A stretch of 23,461 nt of DNA from a virus. Location: positions 1 through 23,461 of IMG/VR virus record IMGVR_UViG_3300042884_000135; one strand, 5' to 3'. Below, piece after piece: positions 14,939 through 23,461 of this stretch. The notes beneath the pieces were generated by a model that was not told the origin of the DNA, ran no database searches, and saw only the letters and a list, made by a program, of their open reading frames with translations. Position 1 is the first letter of the stretch. Each line of letters starts with the position of its first letter. A program made the translations under genes and the position numbers.

Positions 14939-16290
14939 AAGTCCCCTAATAATTCAGCACCTAGACTATATGTATTTTTAACTCCACCGCCAGATGATTC
15001 TAGGTCTCCTAATAATTCAGCTCCTAGACTATATACATCTTGAACTCCGGACGATGTGGGTTGTAGCATAGCTGGGTCCTGCATAGCTGGGTCCTGCATA
15101 GCTGGGTCCTGCATAGCTGGGTCAAATGGTTGCGGCATGTTTGGGTTACTTAACGTATCCGCTTTTGGTTCGGATGACGGTGGTATTCCTAAATAACCAC
15201 GAATTTCATTAGACGTTAAAATTTCATTACGAGTAAAAGTATCGGCTATTTGAGCAATCTCAGTTAGCGGAACTAATCTAAATGGGTCTCTGAAATATTT
15301 GATACTCTCTGTTTTTTTACTAATAAAAGTTCGTTCAAGTGATTCAATGATTGATTCAAGAATTGGTTCTATTGTTCTATTAAAGTAGTTAAGCATTGCT
15401 TTTTCATCAGCAGTACCGTTCATAATAGACTCAGTAATACCAAGTTGACCGTATAGCATTTGTGTTAGGTACTCTACTTGCTTTAATAAATTATTCTCAG
15501 CTGGTCTATTCAACTGTGTTATTTTTTCAGTTCCGTCCGTATATGCTATACCGTATTTACTACCCTTAAGTTGAAATTCAATATCTTCTCGACGTTGTTC
15601 TGCTTGTTGTTTTCGAGCTTCTGTCTTGATAGTGTATGGTAGCTGAATAATTAAGTCTAACTTACCAGAACTCGACTGTTCATCAACGGTGTCTAATAGT
15701 GTTAATTTTCGCAAAAGTCGCTGTAATGTTGAGTTAGGCTCATTCATAACTGCGTATAACGGGTTTTCAACAATAGCAATATTTCTTTTAGGTAAGGTTA
15801 TTTCTTCCTTAAGACCTTTAGCTTCATTGTAAACATTAACTCTAACATGCTTTGGGTACCATTGAACCACTTCTCCAACACGCATTGAGTAAATGTCGTA
15901 ATTTTCATTAGTGTTAGGATTTGAGCCTGTTTCTACTGGAACAATAACAGCAACGCCTTTATCAAATAAAGTCATTACTAAATCTTGTCTAAAGGCTCTT
16001 GGTGACTGATCTATATTTGGTTCGAGCGTTAAACATTCGTTTAAGGAACTTTCTTTATCTTTTGAGTATCTACCGACTTTATCGACAACCACATGCTTAT
16101 ATTTTACACTTGCGACATCAATAGCTATGCGAGTATATATGGCTGTAATGATTGATCTATCGTTATAAAATAAATGCCTAGTTCTATCTGGACGATACGT
16201 ACTAGTTGGACCTATGTTATAATCGAAACTCTCCTGTTCATAATTTTGAAAGGCATTCCATGCTTTTTTAAATTTATCTAAAATGGCCAA
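14935..16290 (-). CDS. Portal protein, HK97 type
   Basis: This is 451 residues. The start is TTG at 16290: AGGAGG lies nine bases upstream, two in-frame TGA codons lie immediately before it, and no near ATG is in frame. Body features fit phage portals: D-R-S-I-I-T-A-I-Y-T-R-I-A-I-D-V-A near 44-60, the clip/stem region rich in charged helix (R-K-Q-Q-A-E-Q-R-R-E-D-I), and G-Q-L-G-I-T-E-S-I-M-N-G-T-A-D-E then a long helix with F-N-R-T-I-E-P-I-L. The dodecameric portal is the DNA channel and the terminase docking ring. The C-terminal 62 residues are unusual: four D-P-A-M units (390-408), then two exact copies of YSLGAELLGDL (420-430 and 441-451), the second ending the protein. Confidence 0.88.
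   Translation of the reverse strand: MAILDKFKKAWNAFQNYEQESFDYNIGPTSTYRPDRTRHLFYNDRSIITAIYTRIAIDVASVKYKHVVVDKVGRYSKDKESSLNECLTLEPNIDQSPRAFRQDLVMTLFDKGVAVIVPVETGSNPNTNENYDIYSMRVGEVVQWYPKHVRVNVYNEAKGLKEEITLPKRNIAIVENPLYAVMNEPNSTLQRLLRKLTLLDTVDEQSSSGKLDLIIQLPYTIKTEARKQQAEQRREDIEFQLKGSKYGIAYTDGTEKITQLNRPAENNLLKQVEYLTQMLYGQLGITESIMNGTADEKAMLNYFNRTIEPILESIIESLERTFISKKTESIKYFRDPFRLVPLTEIAQIADTFTRNEILTSNEIRGYLGIPPSSEPKADTLSNPNMPQPFDPAMQDPAMQDPAMQDPAMLQPTSSGVQDVYSLGAELLGDLESSGGGVKNTYSLGAELLGDL
14938..15033 (-). repeat. Duplicated 11-residue motif at the portal C-terminus
   Basis: Two copies encode YSLGAELLGDL, at 15001-15033 and 14938-14970, separated by a Ser/Gly-rich linker. The protein copies are identical; the DNA copies differ at a few mainly silent positions, so the peptide rather than the DNA seems to be conserved. 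Confidence 0.8.
15066..15123 (-). repeat. 15-base tandem repeat in the portal gene, about 3.9 copies
   Basis: The unit on the plus strand is gcatagctgggtcct, repeated without mismatch at 15066-15080, 15081-15095, 15096-15110 and partly at 15111-15123. It encodes D-P-A-M-Q copies. Perfect identity implies recent expansion; copy number may vary between relatives. Confidence 0.9.
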
Positions 16291-16325
16291 GTATCATCAC
16301 CTCCTAATTTTTAATTTATGTTATC

Positions 16326-16748
16326 TTATGCTTTATAGTTCAAATCAGTAACTCTAACATTAGATCCAAACTTTAATATAGCGGTTCGTACTTTAGCTTC
16401 TCCAGCATTAGATTTTTTTTGAAATGCTGCGCCTTTATCTACTTTTCTTTGTGCGGCTTTTTTTAGACTCCCTTTAGCCCGAGCAAGGGCGATTGGTGAT
16501 ATACCAGATGCAAATCTTAGTTTATCAAGTTTACCTGATTTTCCGCTTGCCACTCTTTTATTTAAATCTATATTTTTTTGAAGTCTAACGGTGGTACCGC
16601 TTACACGTTGTCCACTTTTATTTTTATAACCACTAAGAATTCCGGCTTTACTAAATCCAGCAGTAGTAACATTTTTCTTTTGACCCCATTTCATACCTTT
16701 AACACCTGCGTGTTCTAAATATGATTCTAAACTACTAAAGTTGTTCAT
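16326..16748 (-). CDS. KGMxWG-tag basic head-associated protein (third copy)
   Basis: This 140-residue protein begins MNNFSSLESY, and residues 10-22 are Y-L-E-H-A-G-V-K-G-M-K-W-G, aligning position for position with the gene upstream. The rest is strongly basic (many Lys/Arg, few acidic residues) with short helical stretches and no membrane segment. The motif is widespread in phage genomes next to head genes (often as H-x-G-I-K-G-x-K-W-G), and its role is, to my knowledge, unsettled. Position between terminase and portal suggests an internal head protein or packaging factor, with the basic body contacting DNA. ATG follows AGGAAAAAA. I do not recognise the C-terminal region. Confidence 0.7.
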   Translation of the reverse strand: MNNFSSLESYLEHAGVKGMKWGQKKNVTTAGFSKAGILSGYKNKSGQRVSGTTVRLQKNIDLNKRVASGKSGKLDKLRFASGISPIALARAKGSLKKAAQRKVDKGAAFQKKSNAGEAKVRTAILKFGSNVRVTDLNYKA

Positions 16749-16760
16749 TTTTTTTCCTAT

Positions 16761-17162
16761 TCAGCTCTGTGTTGCGTTATATATAGTTGAGGCAAGAGTT
16801 GCCGCAGCAGTTCCTAAGAACAGAGCAGCTACAGCTTTTTCTCCTCGCGTTGACTTATTTGCTAGTTTGTAGTCTGTATCGTTTGCAAGTTCTTTGTATT
16901 TTTTTTCAGCTGCTTTTTTATAATAGTCAAATTCTTTTTTATTTTTTGCAACTACAGCACTATCTTCTAAAAGTTGAGCCTCACGAGCTTTAATTAAAGT
17001 ATTCATTCGCGCTTGCTGAATCGCCTTAGTTTTTGCTCTACCTTTAAGTTTTGGTTCTGCTTTTGGTTCCGAGGAAGAGTTAGAGGCGCTTTTTTTACCC
17101 CATCGCATTCCCTTTTTACCAAAGTGTTCAAGATAATTATCTACGTTATCAAAATTGTGCAT
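16761..17162 (-). CDS. KGMxWG-tag protein with coiled coil and C-terminal hydrophobic helix (second copy)
   Basis: This is 133 residues, starting MHNFDNVDNY after AGGAGACTGAA. Residues 10-22 are Y-L-E-H-F-G-K-K-G-M-R-W-G. A Ser/Lys/Pro-rich linker follows, then a long charged coiled coil at about 45-100 (A-R-E-A-Q-L-L-E-D to K-K-Y-K-E-L-A). The C-terminus has an Ala-rich hydrophobic helix (A-V-A-A-L-F-L-G-T-A-A-A-T-L-A-S). This is the same plan as the second half of the protein at 18927-19634. It sits directly after the large terminase. Likely a virion-internal or capsid-associated protein; the hydrophobic end could contact membrane on ejection or pack in the head. Function unproven. Confidence 0.7.
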   Translation of the reverse strand: MHNFDNVDNYLEHFGKKGMRWGKKSASNSSSEPKAEPKLKGRAKTKAIQQARMNTLIKAREAQLLEDSAVVAKNKKEFDYYKKAAEKKYKELANDTDYKLANKSTRGEKAVAALFLGTAAATLASTIYNATQS

Positions 17163-17171
17163 TTCAGTCTC

Positions 17172-18917
17172 CTATTCGAATGCTTCTTTATGCGATTTGT
17201 ATGCTACGTAAGCGTCTAACAATGCGGAAACATTGTCGATTTTTTCTTCGCTTCTTTTTTTCAAAAGTTTTCTGTTACCATTAGTATCTTCTAATGTTAC
17301 AGCGTTACCCATAGCAAATGACATTAACTCTTGGTCAAATATTAGTTTTCGTTCCTCAGATAGAATTTTTAACTCTCCTAATGGAACTGATTCTGTTTTT
17401 GCACCTTGAATAACTTTTTGAATACCATACGGGCCGTTTTCAGATTCCCATCTAGTTATAAATTCTTTTGCGTTGTACGGGTCAAATCCTATACATCTAA
17501 CATCATAATTATTAGCCATAATTAATTGATCTAAGTCGTCATATACTTCCATCATATCCAAAACTGTTCCTTCTAAAACATGAAGACTTCCTTCGCTTAT
17601 GAATTGTTCATATTTGTGGCGCATTGCCCCTGGAAGTTTCATAAGAGTTAAAGACGTAATATAGCTAACGGTTTTAATTCCAAAAGAATAATTCGAAAAC
17701 GGGAATAAAAATGTGAATGCACAGAAGTCATCGCCTTGTGAAAGGTCGACGCCTAGAGAGCAAGGCATTTGCCAAAAGTCTCGTTGTTGGTGAGTTAGTG
17801 TTTCTTCATATGTAAAGAAATATGTATAACCCTCCATAGGAATACCAAACCTTTTAGCTAGTATGTCATTTCTAGATGCTGGAGCCTTTTCAGCTCTTTC
17901 AACATCTAAATGATATACATCATAGGTTACGGTTCTTCCCAAATTTGGATTGGCTTTAATCCACATGGCTGGATCACTAACTTCTTCGATAGAGTCTAGT
18001 TTGTAATACCAAATAGAAACGTGTGGCGCTAAATACTCGCCTTTTAAAATATTAGACAATTCCATTTTAATTGTGTCGCCAGAACCATTTCTAACTGTTC
18101 CTTCAGAACTAATTGCTAGAATTAGGTAGTCATCTAACTTCGATGCTCCTTGTTCAATAGCGCCAACAACGTCTTCTCTAATGTCTCCAGATAACCATTC
18201 GTCAACAGTAGCAACTTTTGGTCTTAGACCCTGCAACTTGTTGATTGACATCGGTCGAATCTCAAGTATAGATCCAGTAAGAAAGTTTTCAATACCTTTT
18301 TTAGTAGAGGCTAATTTTACTCTGTGGGCTCTAGAGCCCGTAGTATTTTGAATCGATCCCTCTGTAAGAAACTTAAAAAGAGGACCTCTAGCTCTTGTGA
18401 TCGCGGTTCTTAATGGTGACATTACTTCTTCAGCTTGTTTCATTGTTGGCGATGTTGTAATTTGATGAGTAGTAGAGGTGTCAACATTTAAAAAGTATGA
18501 TTGTATACACGAAGCATACATTGACTTAGCCGCACCTCTAGCTACTATCAAATATTGTTTTGTTGTTAAACGTTTTTTAACAGTCTTTAAAACAAAACCA
18601 CCTTTACCACTATTTGCTTTTGGGTCGTAAATATTTCTATCAACGAAGTAATACCATCCAAAAATTTGTTCAGCCCATACTTTAAAAGTATCTAATAGGT
18701 GAAGATCAGTACCATCAGTTAATGTTAACTCTTTTTCGCAATAGTCAATGAAGCCATTTACAGCTTCATCATCATAATACATATCTGGATTTTCTATTAA
18801 AGAATCAATTCTATTCATCTCCATTGAGATTTCTTTATTAACTAAAGTTTTTCCTGAAATAACTGAATCTCTAAATTCTCCATAATAAATAGGAGTTTTT
18901 GTATTTGATAGTACCAA
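17172..18917 (-). CDS. terL: Terminase large subunit
   Basis: At 581 residues this is the DNA-packaging motor. The ATPase domain has a variant Walker A V-A-R-G-A-A-K131-S (125-132) and Walker B V-A-T-V-D239-E240, with the coupling region near S269 in A-I-S-S-E-G. The nuclease domain has an acidic cluster beginning G-V-D391-L-S-Q-G-D-D, then I-G-F-D-P-Y-N-A and a C-terminal D-N-V-S-A-L-L-D-A-Y. Length and order fit the Terminase_1 family. The start is TTG at 18917, six bases after AGGAGATAAAA; the first ATG would remove about 30 residues. It lies between two tag-bearing genes with 9-base gaps, so all are likely translated together. Confidence 0.93.
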   Translation of the reverse strand: MVLSNTKTPIYYGEFRDSVISGKTLVNKEISMEMNRIDSLIENPDMYYDDEAVNGFIDYCEKELTLTDGTDLHLLDTFKVWAEQIFGWYYFVDRNIYDPKANSGKGGFVLKTVKKRLTTKQYLIVARGAAKSMYASCIQSYFLNVDTSTTHQITTSPTMKQAEEVMSPLRTAITRARGPLFKFLTEGSIQNTTGSRAHRVKLASTKKGIENFLTGSILEIRPMSINKLQGLRPKVATVDEWLSGDIREDVVGAIEQGASKLDDYLILAISSEGTVRNGSGDTIKMELSNILKGEYLAPHVSIWYYKLDSIEEVSDPAMWIKANPNLGRTVTYDVYHLDVERAEKAPASRNDILAKRFGIPMEGYTYFFTYEETLTHQQRDFWQMPCSLGVDLSQGDDFCAFTFLFPFSNYSFGIKTVSYITSLTLMKLPGAMRHKYEQFISEGSLHVLEGTVLDMMEVYDDLDQLIMANNYDVRCIGFDPYNAKEFITRWESENGPYGIQKVIQGAKTESVPLGELKILSEERKLIFDQELMSFAMGNAVTLEDTNGNRKLLKKRSEEKIDNVSALLDAYVAYKSHKEAFE

Positions 18918-18926
18918 TTTTATCTC

Positions 18927-19634
18927 CTAAGACTTAGCTTTATCCATTGCGGCTTTAATCGCAAGACCCGTAGCAGCAGTAGCAACAGCACTAACAGCAA
19001 CGGTTCCGGCTTGTCCGAGTAATTTACTAGCTGCTTTTTTACCTGTAGTAGACGGTCTAGTAGCTTTATTCAATTCTATGTATTTTTTCTCAGTTTCTAA
19101 ACGCTTAACTCTACGTTGAAGTTCAGCATCAGATAATTTCGTTGGTGGCTTTTTATACGTTGTTCTTTTTGCTACTTTTTTAGATGCTTTACTTGAACTA
19201 CGACCACCACTACGAGTACCCCAACGCATACCTTTTTTGCCGTAATGAGCTAAGTGATTTTCTAAACTTATAGATTGGCTGACTGAATCAGACCTTTTTT
19301 CAATTTCTTCATTGATTAAATTTTTCATATATTGTTCACCTCGACTTCCTACTGCTAGCCATTTGACTTGCGCGATAACTCCCGCAATTCTAAAATCATT
19401 GTAATGTCTTGCGTTCCATGCTTCTCTTAGCTTTAGAGCATCAATTTCAATCTGCGAATTTGGAACACCATTTCGTTTTGTTATTGGATACAGTTTTCGG
19501 TATTGATCATTACCTCTAATGTTTCCGCCGAGCTTCCAAATATCAGGATGCTCTGTGCGGATCATTTCAGCAAAGTCAGGATCAAACCGTTTCCACTTAC
19601 TTGTCCTAAAGGATATGGTTTCTTCAGTAGCCAT
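18927..19634 (-). CDS. Two-domain head protein with internal KGMxWG tag (first copy)
   Basis: This is 235 residues. Residues 1-115 form a separate domain (K-W-K-R-F-D-P-D-F-A-E, P-D-I-W-K-L-G-G-N-I-R-G-N, E-A-W-N-A-R-H, D-F-R-I-A-G-V-I-A-Q-V-K-W, V-G-S-R-G-E-Q-Y-M) of a type I have seen near phage head genes; its function is unknown to me. Residues 127-139 are H-L-A-H-Y-G-K-K-G-M-R-W-G. Then come a basic linker, L-S-D-A-E-L-Q-R-R-V-K-R-L-E-T-E-K-K-Y-I (a coiled coil frequent in tagged phage proteins), and an Ala/Gly-rich hydrophobic C-terminus. The second half mirrors the gene at 16761-17162, so this looks like a domain fused to the tagged protein type. It begins six bases after the adaptor gene. 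Confidence 0.7.
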   Translation of the reverse strand: MATEETISFRTSKWKRFDPDFAEMIRTEHPDIWKLGGNIRGNDQYRKLYPITKRNGVPNSQIEIDALKLREAWNARHYNDFRIAGVIAQVKWLAVGSRGEQYMKNLINEEIEKRSDSVSQSISLENHLAHYGKKGMRWGTRSGGRSSSKASKKVAKRTTYKKPPTKLSDAELQRRVKRLETEKKYIELNKATRPSTTGKKAASKLLGQAGTVAVSAVATAATGLAIKAAMDKAKS

Positions 19635-19640
19635 AACTAA

Positions 19641-19991
19641 TCACAACAAACTTGTTTCGTATTCTTTTAACGTCATAATGCGCCACTCAAACTCTTCTGC
19701 TTGTTTTTGGTACGCTGACAATAAGAACGAAGTTGTCGGCGGGTCAAACAATACTCGAACCTTCACATAAATATAGCTCTTAACCATACCAAGCATTGGT
19801 AGCGACAAATTTAACTCACTCCAAGTGTCAGTAGCATCGACTACAGAAAATCCAGCATTAGGTAATACACCGATTTGTGTTAGTGTTCCTAACGCGGAGT
19901 TGATACATATCAAAATATCTTGATCAAACGGTGTGTATGTGGCATCTAGTCCTAGGCTTTTCTTTGTACTTTTTAAAATACTTGTTTCCAT
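19641..19991 (-). CDS. Head-tail adaptor, gp6-like
   Basis: This 116-residue protein is mostly helical. It includes D-Q-D-I-L-I-C-I-N-S-A-L-G-T-L-T-Q-I-G-V, D-A-T-D-T-W-S-E-L, G-M-V-K-S-Y-I-Y-V-K-V-R-V-L-F-D-P-P and a C-terminal E-E-F-E-W-R-I-M helix. The [IL]-N-x-x-L-x-x-L-x-Q-I-G-V plus L-x-F-D-P-P-x-x-S pattern is that of the small adaptor proteins which form the ring below the portal in HK97-like and Gram-positive siphophages. It is normally located after the capsid gene; here it is upstream of the large terminase, so part of the neck set has moved. Start ATG 19991 has only a weak AGAAG ribosome site. Confidence 0.7.
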   Translation of the reverse strand: METSILKSTKKSLGLDATYTPFDQDILICINSALGTLTQIGVLPNAGFSVVDATDTWSELNLSLPMLGMVKSYIYVKVRVLFDPPTTSFLLSAYQKQAEEFEWRIMTLKEYETSLL

Positions 19992-20000
19992 AGTTCGCTT

Positions 20001-20315
20001 CTACTTTGTTACTAGGCCGGGATAGATTGCTGCTAGTCTACAATATCCACCCTGTTCGATTTTAACTTTAACGATGTGACATTCTTTAGTTTCACTTTCG
20101 TAAAAATAACAATTGACACAAGCTACACCACGCTTCAAGTTTTCGTTTTGACTGGCCCTAACATAGCCGACCCAAATACCGTTCTCATCATAGTCTGATA
20201 ATTTACCGTACTTGTCAGCTATGCTAGTTAAGGCATCAGCATACTCTTGCTCAGCTGGAGCAAGCTTCAAACCCCTAGCAGAGGCTTTTAGATTTTCAAT
20301 TCCTGACATTACCAT
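20001..20315 (-). CDS. Small four-cysteine protein (C-x2-C-x9-C-x12-C)
   Basis: This is 104 residues from ATG 20315, preceded by AAAGGA. The first 55 residues are polar and helical. The second half contains C66-V-N-C69-Y-F-Y, C79-H-I-V and G-G-Y-C92-R-L. This spacing resembles small phage-head domains sometimes described as HiPIP-like or metal-binding, where C-x2-C-x-[FY]-[YW] leads and G-[WY]-C closes. The cysteines could hold a metal ion or an iron-sulfur cluster; this is inference from spacing only. It overlaps the HNH gene by seven bases and precedes the adaptor gene, so a head-maturation or packaging role is plausible. No enzymatic motif is seen. Confidence 0.6.
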   Translation of the reverse strand: MVMSGIENLKASARGLKLAPAEQEYADALTSIADKYGKLSDYDENGIWVGYVRASQNENLKRGVACVNCYFYESETKECHIVKVKIEQGGYCRLAAIYPGLVTK

Positions 20316-20719
20316 AGTTTTGTATCCTTTGCTGATCGTGGTGTAAACTTAATGTTTAATAAGCTAGCATCGCCGTAATGTATTGCGTTGTGTGTTCTAT
20401 CTGTGACACAAATCAAATACTCCGGGTCAAATATCCAACTTTCTCCGTGAACAATGTCATCAGAAGTCATTGGATTCATGTGGTGAACAACTAAGCCATG
20501 ATTAATCTCATAGCCGTACATTCCTAAGTCACATGAATTATCTCTAATTATAACAGTGCGTCGAGCTCTCTTCCATTCGGCTGACTGATAGAAATTTTGA
20601 TTCAAATATCTATCGAATCCAAATGTGGATCGCCCAACTTCACCGTTTAATTTTAAATATTCAAATCTTTCCTCGAATGTTTCTAAGTCTAATAGTTCTG
20701 AAAACTTTCTAATCTTCAT
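20309..20719 (-). CDS. HNH endonuclease of the packaging module
   Basis: This is 136 residues from ATG 20719, inside the end of the small-terminase-like gene (11-base overlap). A longer start is possible, but relatives begin at this point with a short E-L-x-x-L-x-T-F-E-E-R-F-x-Y-L-x-L head. Residues 33-45 are F-G-F-D-R-Y-L-N-Q-N-F-Y. The HNH core is R-D-N-S-C-D-L-G, V-V-H79-H80-M-N-P, then L-I-C-V-T-D-R-T-H110-N-A-I-H114-Y-G. HNH proteins beside terminase genes in HK97-like phages assist genome cutting during packaging with TerL and TerS. The order TerS-like, HNH, several small genes, TerL fits that role. It is not a homing nuclease by context, since no intron is visible. Confidence 0.88.
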   Translation of the reverse strand: MKIRKFSELLDLETFEERFEYLKLNGEVGRSTFGFDRYLNQNFYQSAEWKRARRTVIIRDNSCDLGMYGYEINHGLVVHHMNPMTSDDIVHGESWIFDPEYLICVTDRTHNAIHYGDASLLNIKFTPRSAKDTKLW

Positions 20720-21044
20720 AATCAAACTCATCATCGTCGGTAGTTGAATATTTACCCGAGTAATTGCGCATTGCATTTAGTGCTGCTTCGTAAAGCTCTT
20801 CAATTCGTTTCGATGACGCCATTGCTTCCACTTTGGCCCTCAAAACTTCATTTTCATTAGCTAAACGTTCTTGCTCTAGTCTTTCTCGCGTGGATCCAAG
20901 CTTCAAATAATGTGTAATTACTTGAGCAGCGGCAGTTCCATCTTGAATTTGCTTTTCAGCTAGGTCAATCGCAGAGGAAATTAACTGGTTTTCTCTAGCT
21001 TCTGGTGACGTCGCTGGACGCCTTTTTCTTTTACTAGTTGCCAT
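20709..21044 (-). CDS. Putative terminase small subunit-like protein
   Basis: This is 111 residues after AAAGGAAATTAA. A basic N-terminus (S-K-R-K-R-R-P-A-T-S-P-E-A-R-E-N-Q-L) leads into I-D-L-A-E-K-Q-I-Q-D-G-T-A-A-A-Q-V-I-T-H-Y-L-K-L-G-S-T-R-E-R-L-E-Q-E-R-L, then a long coiled coil to residue 90, and a very acidic end (D-D-D-E-F-D-Y-E-D). This gene type is widespread directly upstream of HNH and TerL genes in Gram-positive phages and is annotated either as hypothetical or as small terminase. The predicted DNA-contacting head plus oligomerising coiled coil fits a small terminase, but no clear helix-turn-helix is visible. The name rests on position and resemblance. Confidence 0.55.
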   Translation of the reverse strand: MATSKRKRRPATSPEARENQLISSAIDLAEKQIQDGTAAAQVITHYLKLGSTRERLEQERLANENEVLRAKVEAMASSKRIEELYEAALNAMRNYSGKYSTTDDDEFDYED

Positions 21045-21069
21045 TTAATTTCCTTTCTAAACTAGATAA

Positions 21070-21203
21070 TTATTGAGTATTTTCTTGAGGTTCTTTTGTG
21101 GTTGACGCAATATAAGCTTCTAACATAGCAACTTTTTGAGCATATTCCGAAACCTGTCGTAGTAATGATTCAATAACCTTATTTGCATCTAGCTGTTGAT
21201 CAT

Positions 21204-21207
<4 letters not shown>
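21070..21207 (-). CDS. 45-residue helical protein coupled to the fibre gene
   Basis: This gene was found by hand reading of the gap between fibre and small-terminase genes. ATG 21207 overlaps the fibre TGA as ATGA, and the frame ends at TAA 21070-21072, 25 bases before the next start. The product begins [18 protein letters not shown], continues with [15 protein letters not shown] as one amphipathic helix or short coiled coil, and ends in a polar tail. Overlap, good coding character and a clean end support expression. Position after an S74 fibre suggests a fibre-assembly helper or a small regulator. I do not recognise a named family. Confidence 0.65.
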
Positions 21208-23381
<2,174 letters not shown>

Positions 23382-23390
23382 ATGGTCTCC

Positions 23391-23461
23391 TTAGTTGTTA
23401 TTGTTAGAGTTTGCTACATACCATCCGCTAATATCAAAGTTATCAACTATCTGTAGTACTA
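23391..23461 (-). CDS. C-terminal end of an unknown upstream gene
   Basis: An open frame enters from the right edge and ends at TAA 23391-23393, nine bases before the fibre ATG. The visible 22 residues include D-N-F-D-I-S-G-W-Y-V-A-N-S followed by Asn repeats. The other two minus frames are stopped. The frame has coding character and its stop sits beside the fibre ribosome site as expected for a coupled operon gene. The fragment is too short to assign a family. Confidence 0.5.
   Translation of the reverse strand, partial: VLQIVDNFDISGWYVANSNNNN

Overview
This window is the packaging, head, neck, tail and lysis region of a tailed phage or prophage with a long non-contractile (siphovirus-type) tail. 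All 28 genes I can support lie on the minus strand, so the region reads from right (23461) to left (1) as one tightly packed transcription unit. The largest gap between genes is 65 bases (8086-8150), there is no gene-free stretch over 300 bases, and many neighbours overlap by ATGA or TAATG. I saw no tRNA, integrase, CRISPR array, convincing promoter or rho-independent terminator. The DNA is AT-rich, roughly 40% GC by eye. AGGAGG-type ribosome sites, the M15 endolysin and the ReqiPepy6 Gp37-like tail protein suggest a Gram-positive host, perhaps a low-GC actinobacterium. That host call is inference only.

Layout in order of transcription. (1) 23461-21070: the end of an unknown gene, a collagen-like fibre with a C-terminal S74 chaperone/autoprotease, and a 45-residue coupled gene. 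(2) 21044-16326, packaging and head completion: a putative small terminase, an HNH nuclease, a four-cysteine protein, a gp6-like head-tail adaptor, the large terminase, and three proteins sharing an H-x-G-x-K-G-M-[RK]-W-G tag. (3) 16290-12558, head: HK97-type portal, a 98-residue unknown, and one long ORF fusing prohead protease, an acidic scaffold-like linker and the major capsid protein. (4) 12542-10472, neck and tail tube: head closure, tail terminator, major tail protein and tail-assembly chaperone. (5) 10461-8151: a second major-tail-protein paralogue and two surface/fibre proteins. (6) 8085-7128, lysis: M15 peptidase, a previously hidden 41-residue lipoprotein, and a holin-like protein. 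(7) 7122-1: gp10-like protein, 1596-residue tape measure, distal tail protein, and a Gp37-like protein running off the left edge.

The most interesting points are these. A strong internal ribosome site and start inside the protease-capsid ORF coincides with a sharp rise in GC, suggesting the capsid protein is also made alone. A homologous C-terminal Ig-like domain is carried by both the capsid and the tail-tube protein. Three tag-bearing proteins flank the large terminase. A 41-residue lipoprotein is wedged between endolysin and holin by stop/start overlaps on both sides. The tape measure holds five exact-length 44-residue repeats. Several modules sit in unusual places: lysis genes inside the tail operon, a fibre before the terminase, and the adaptor upstream of the large terminase.
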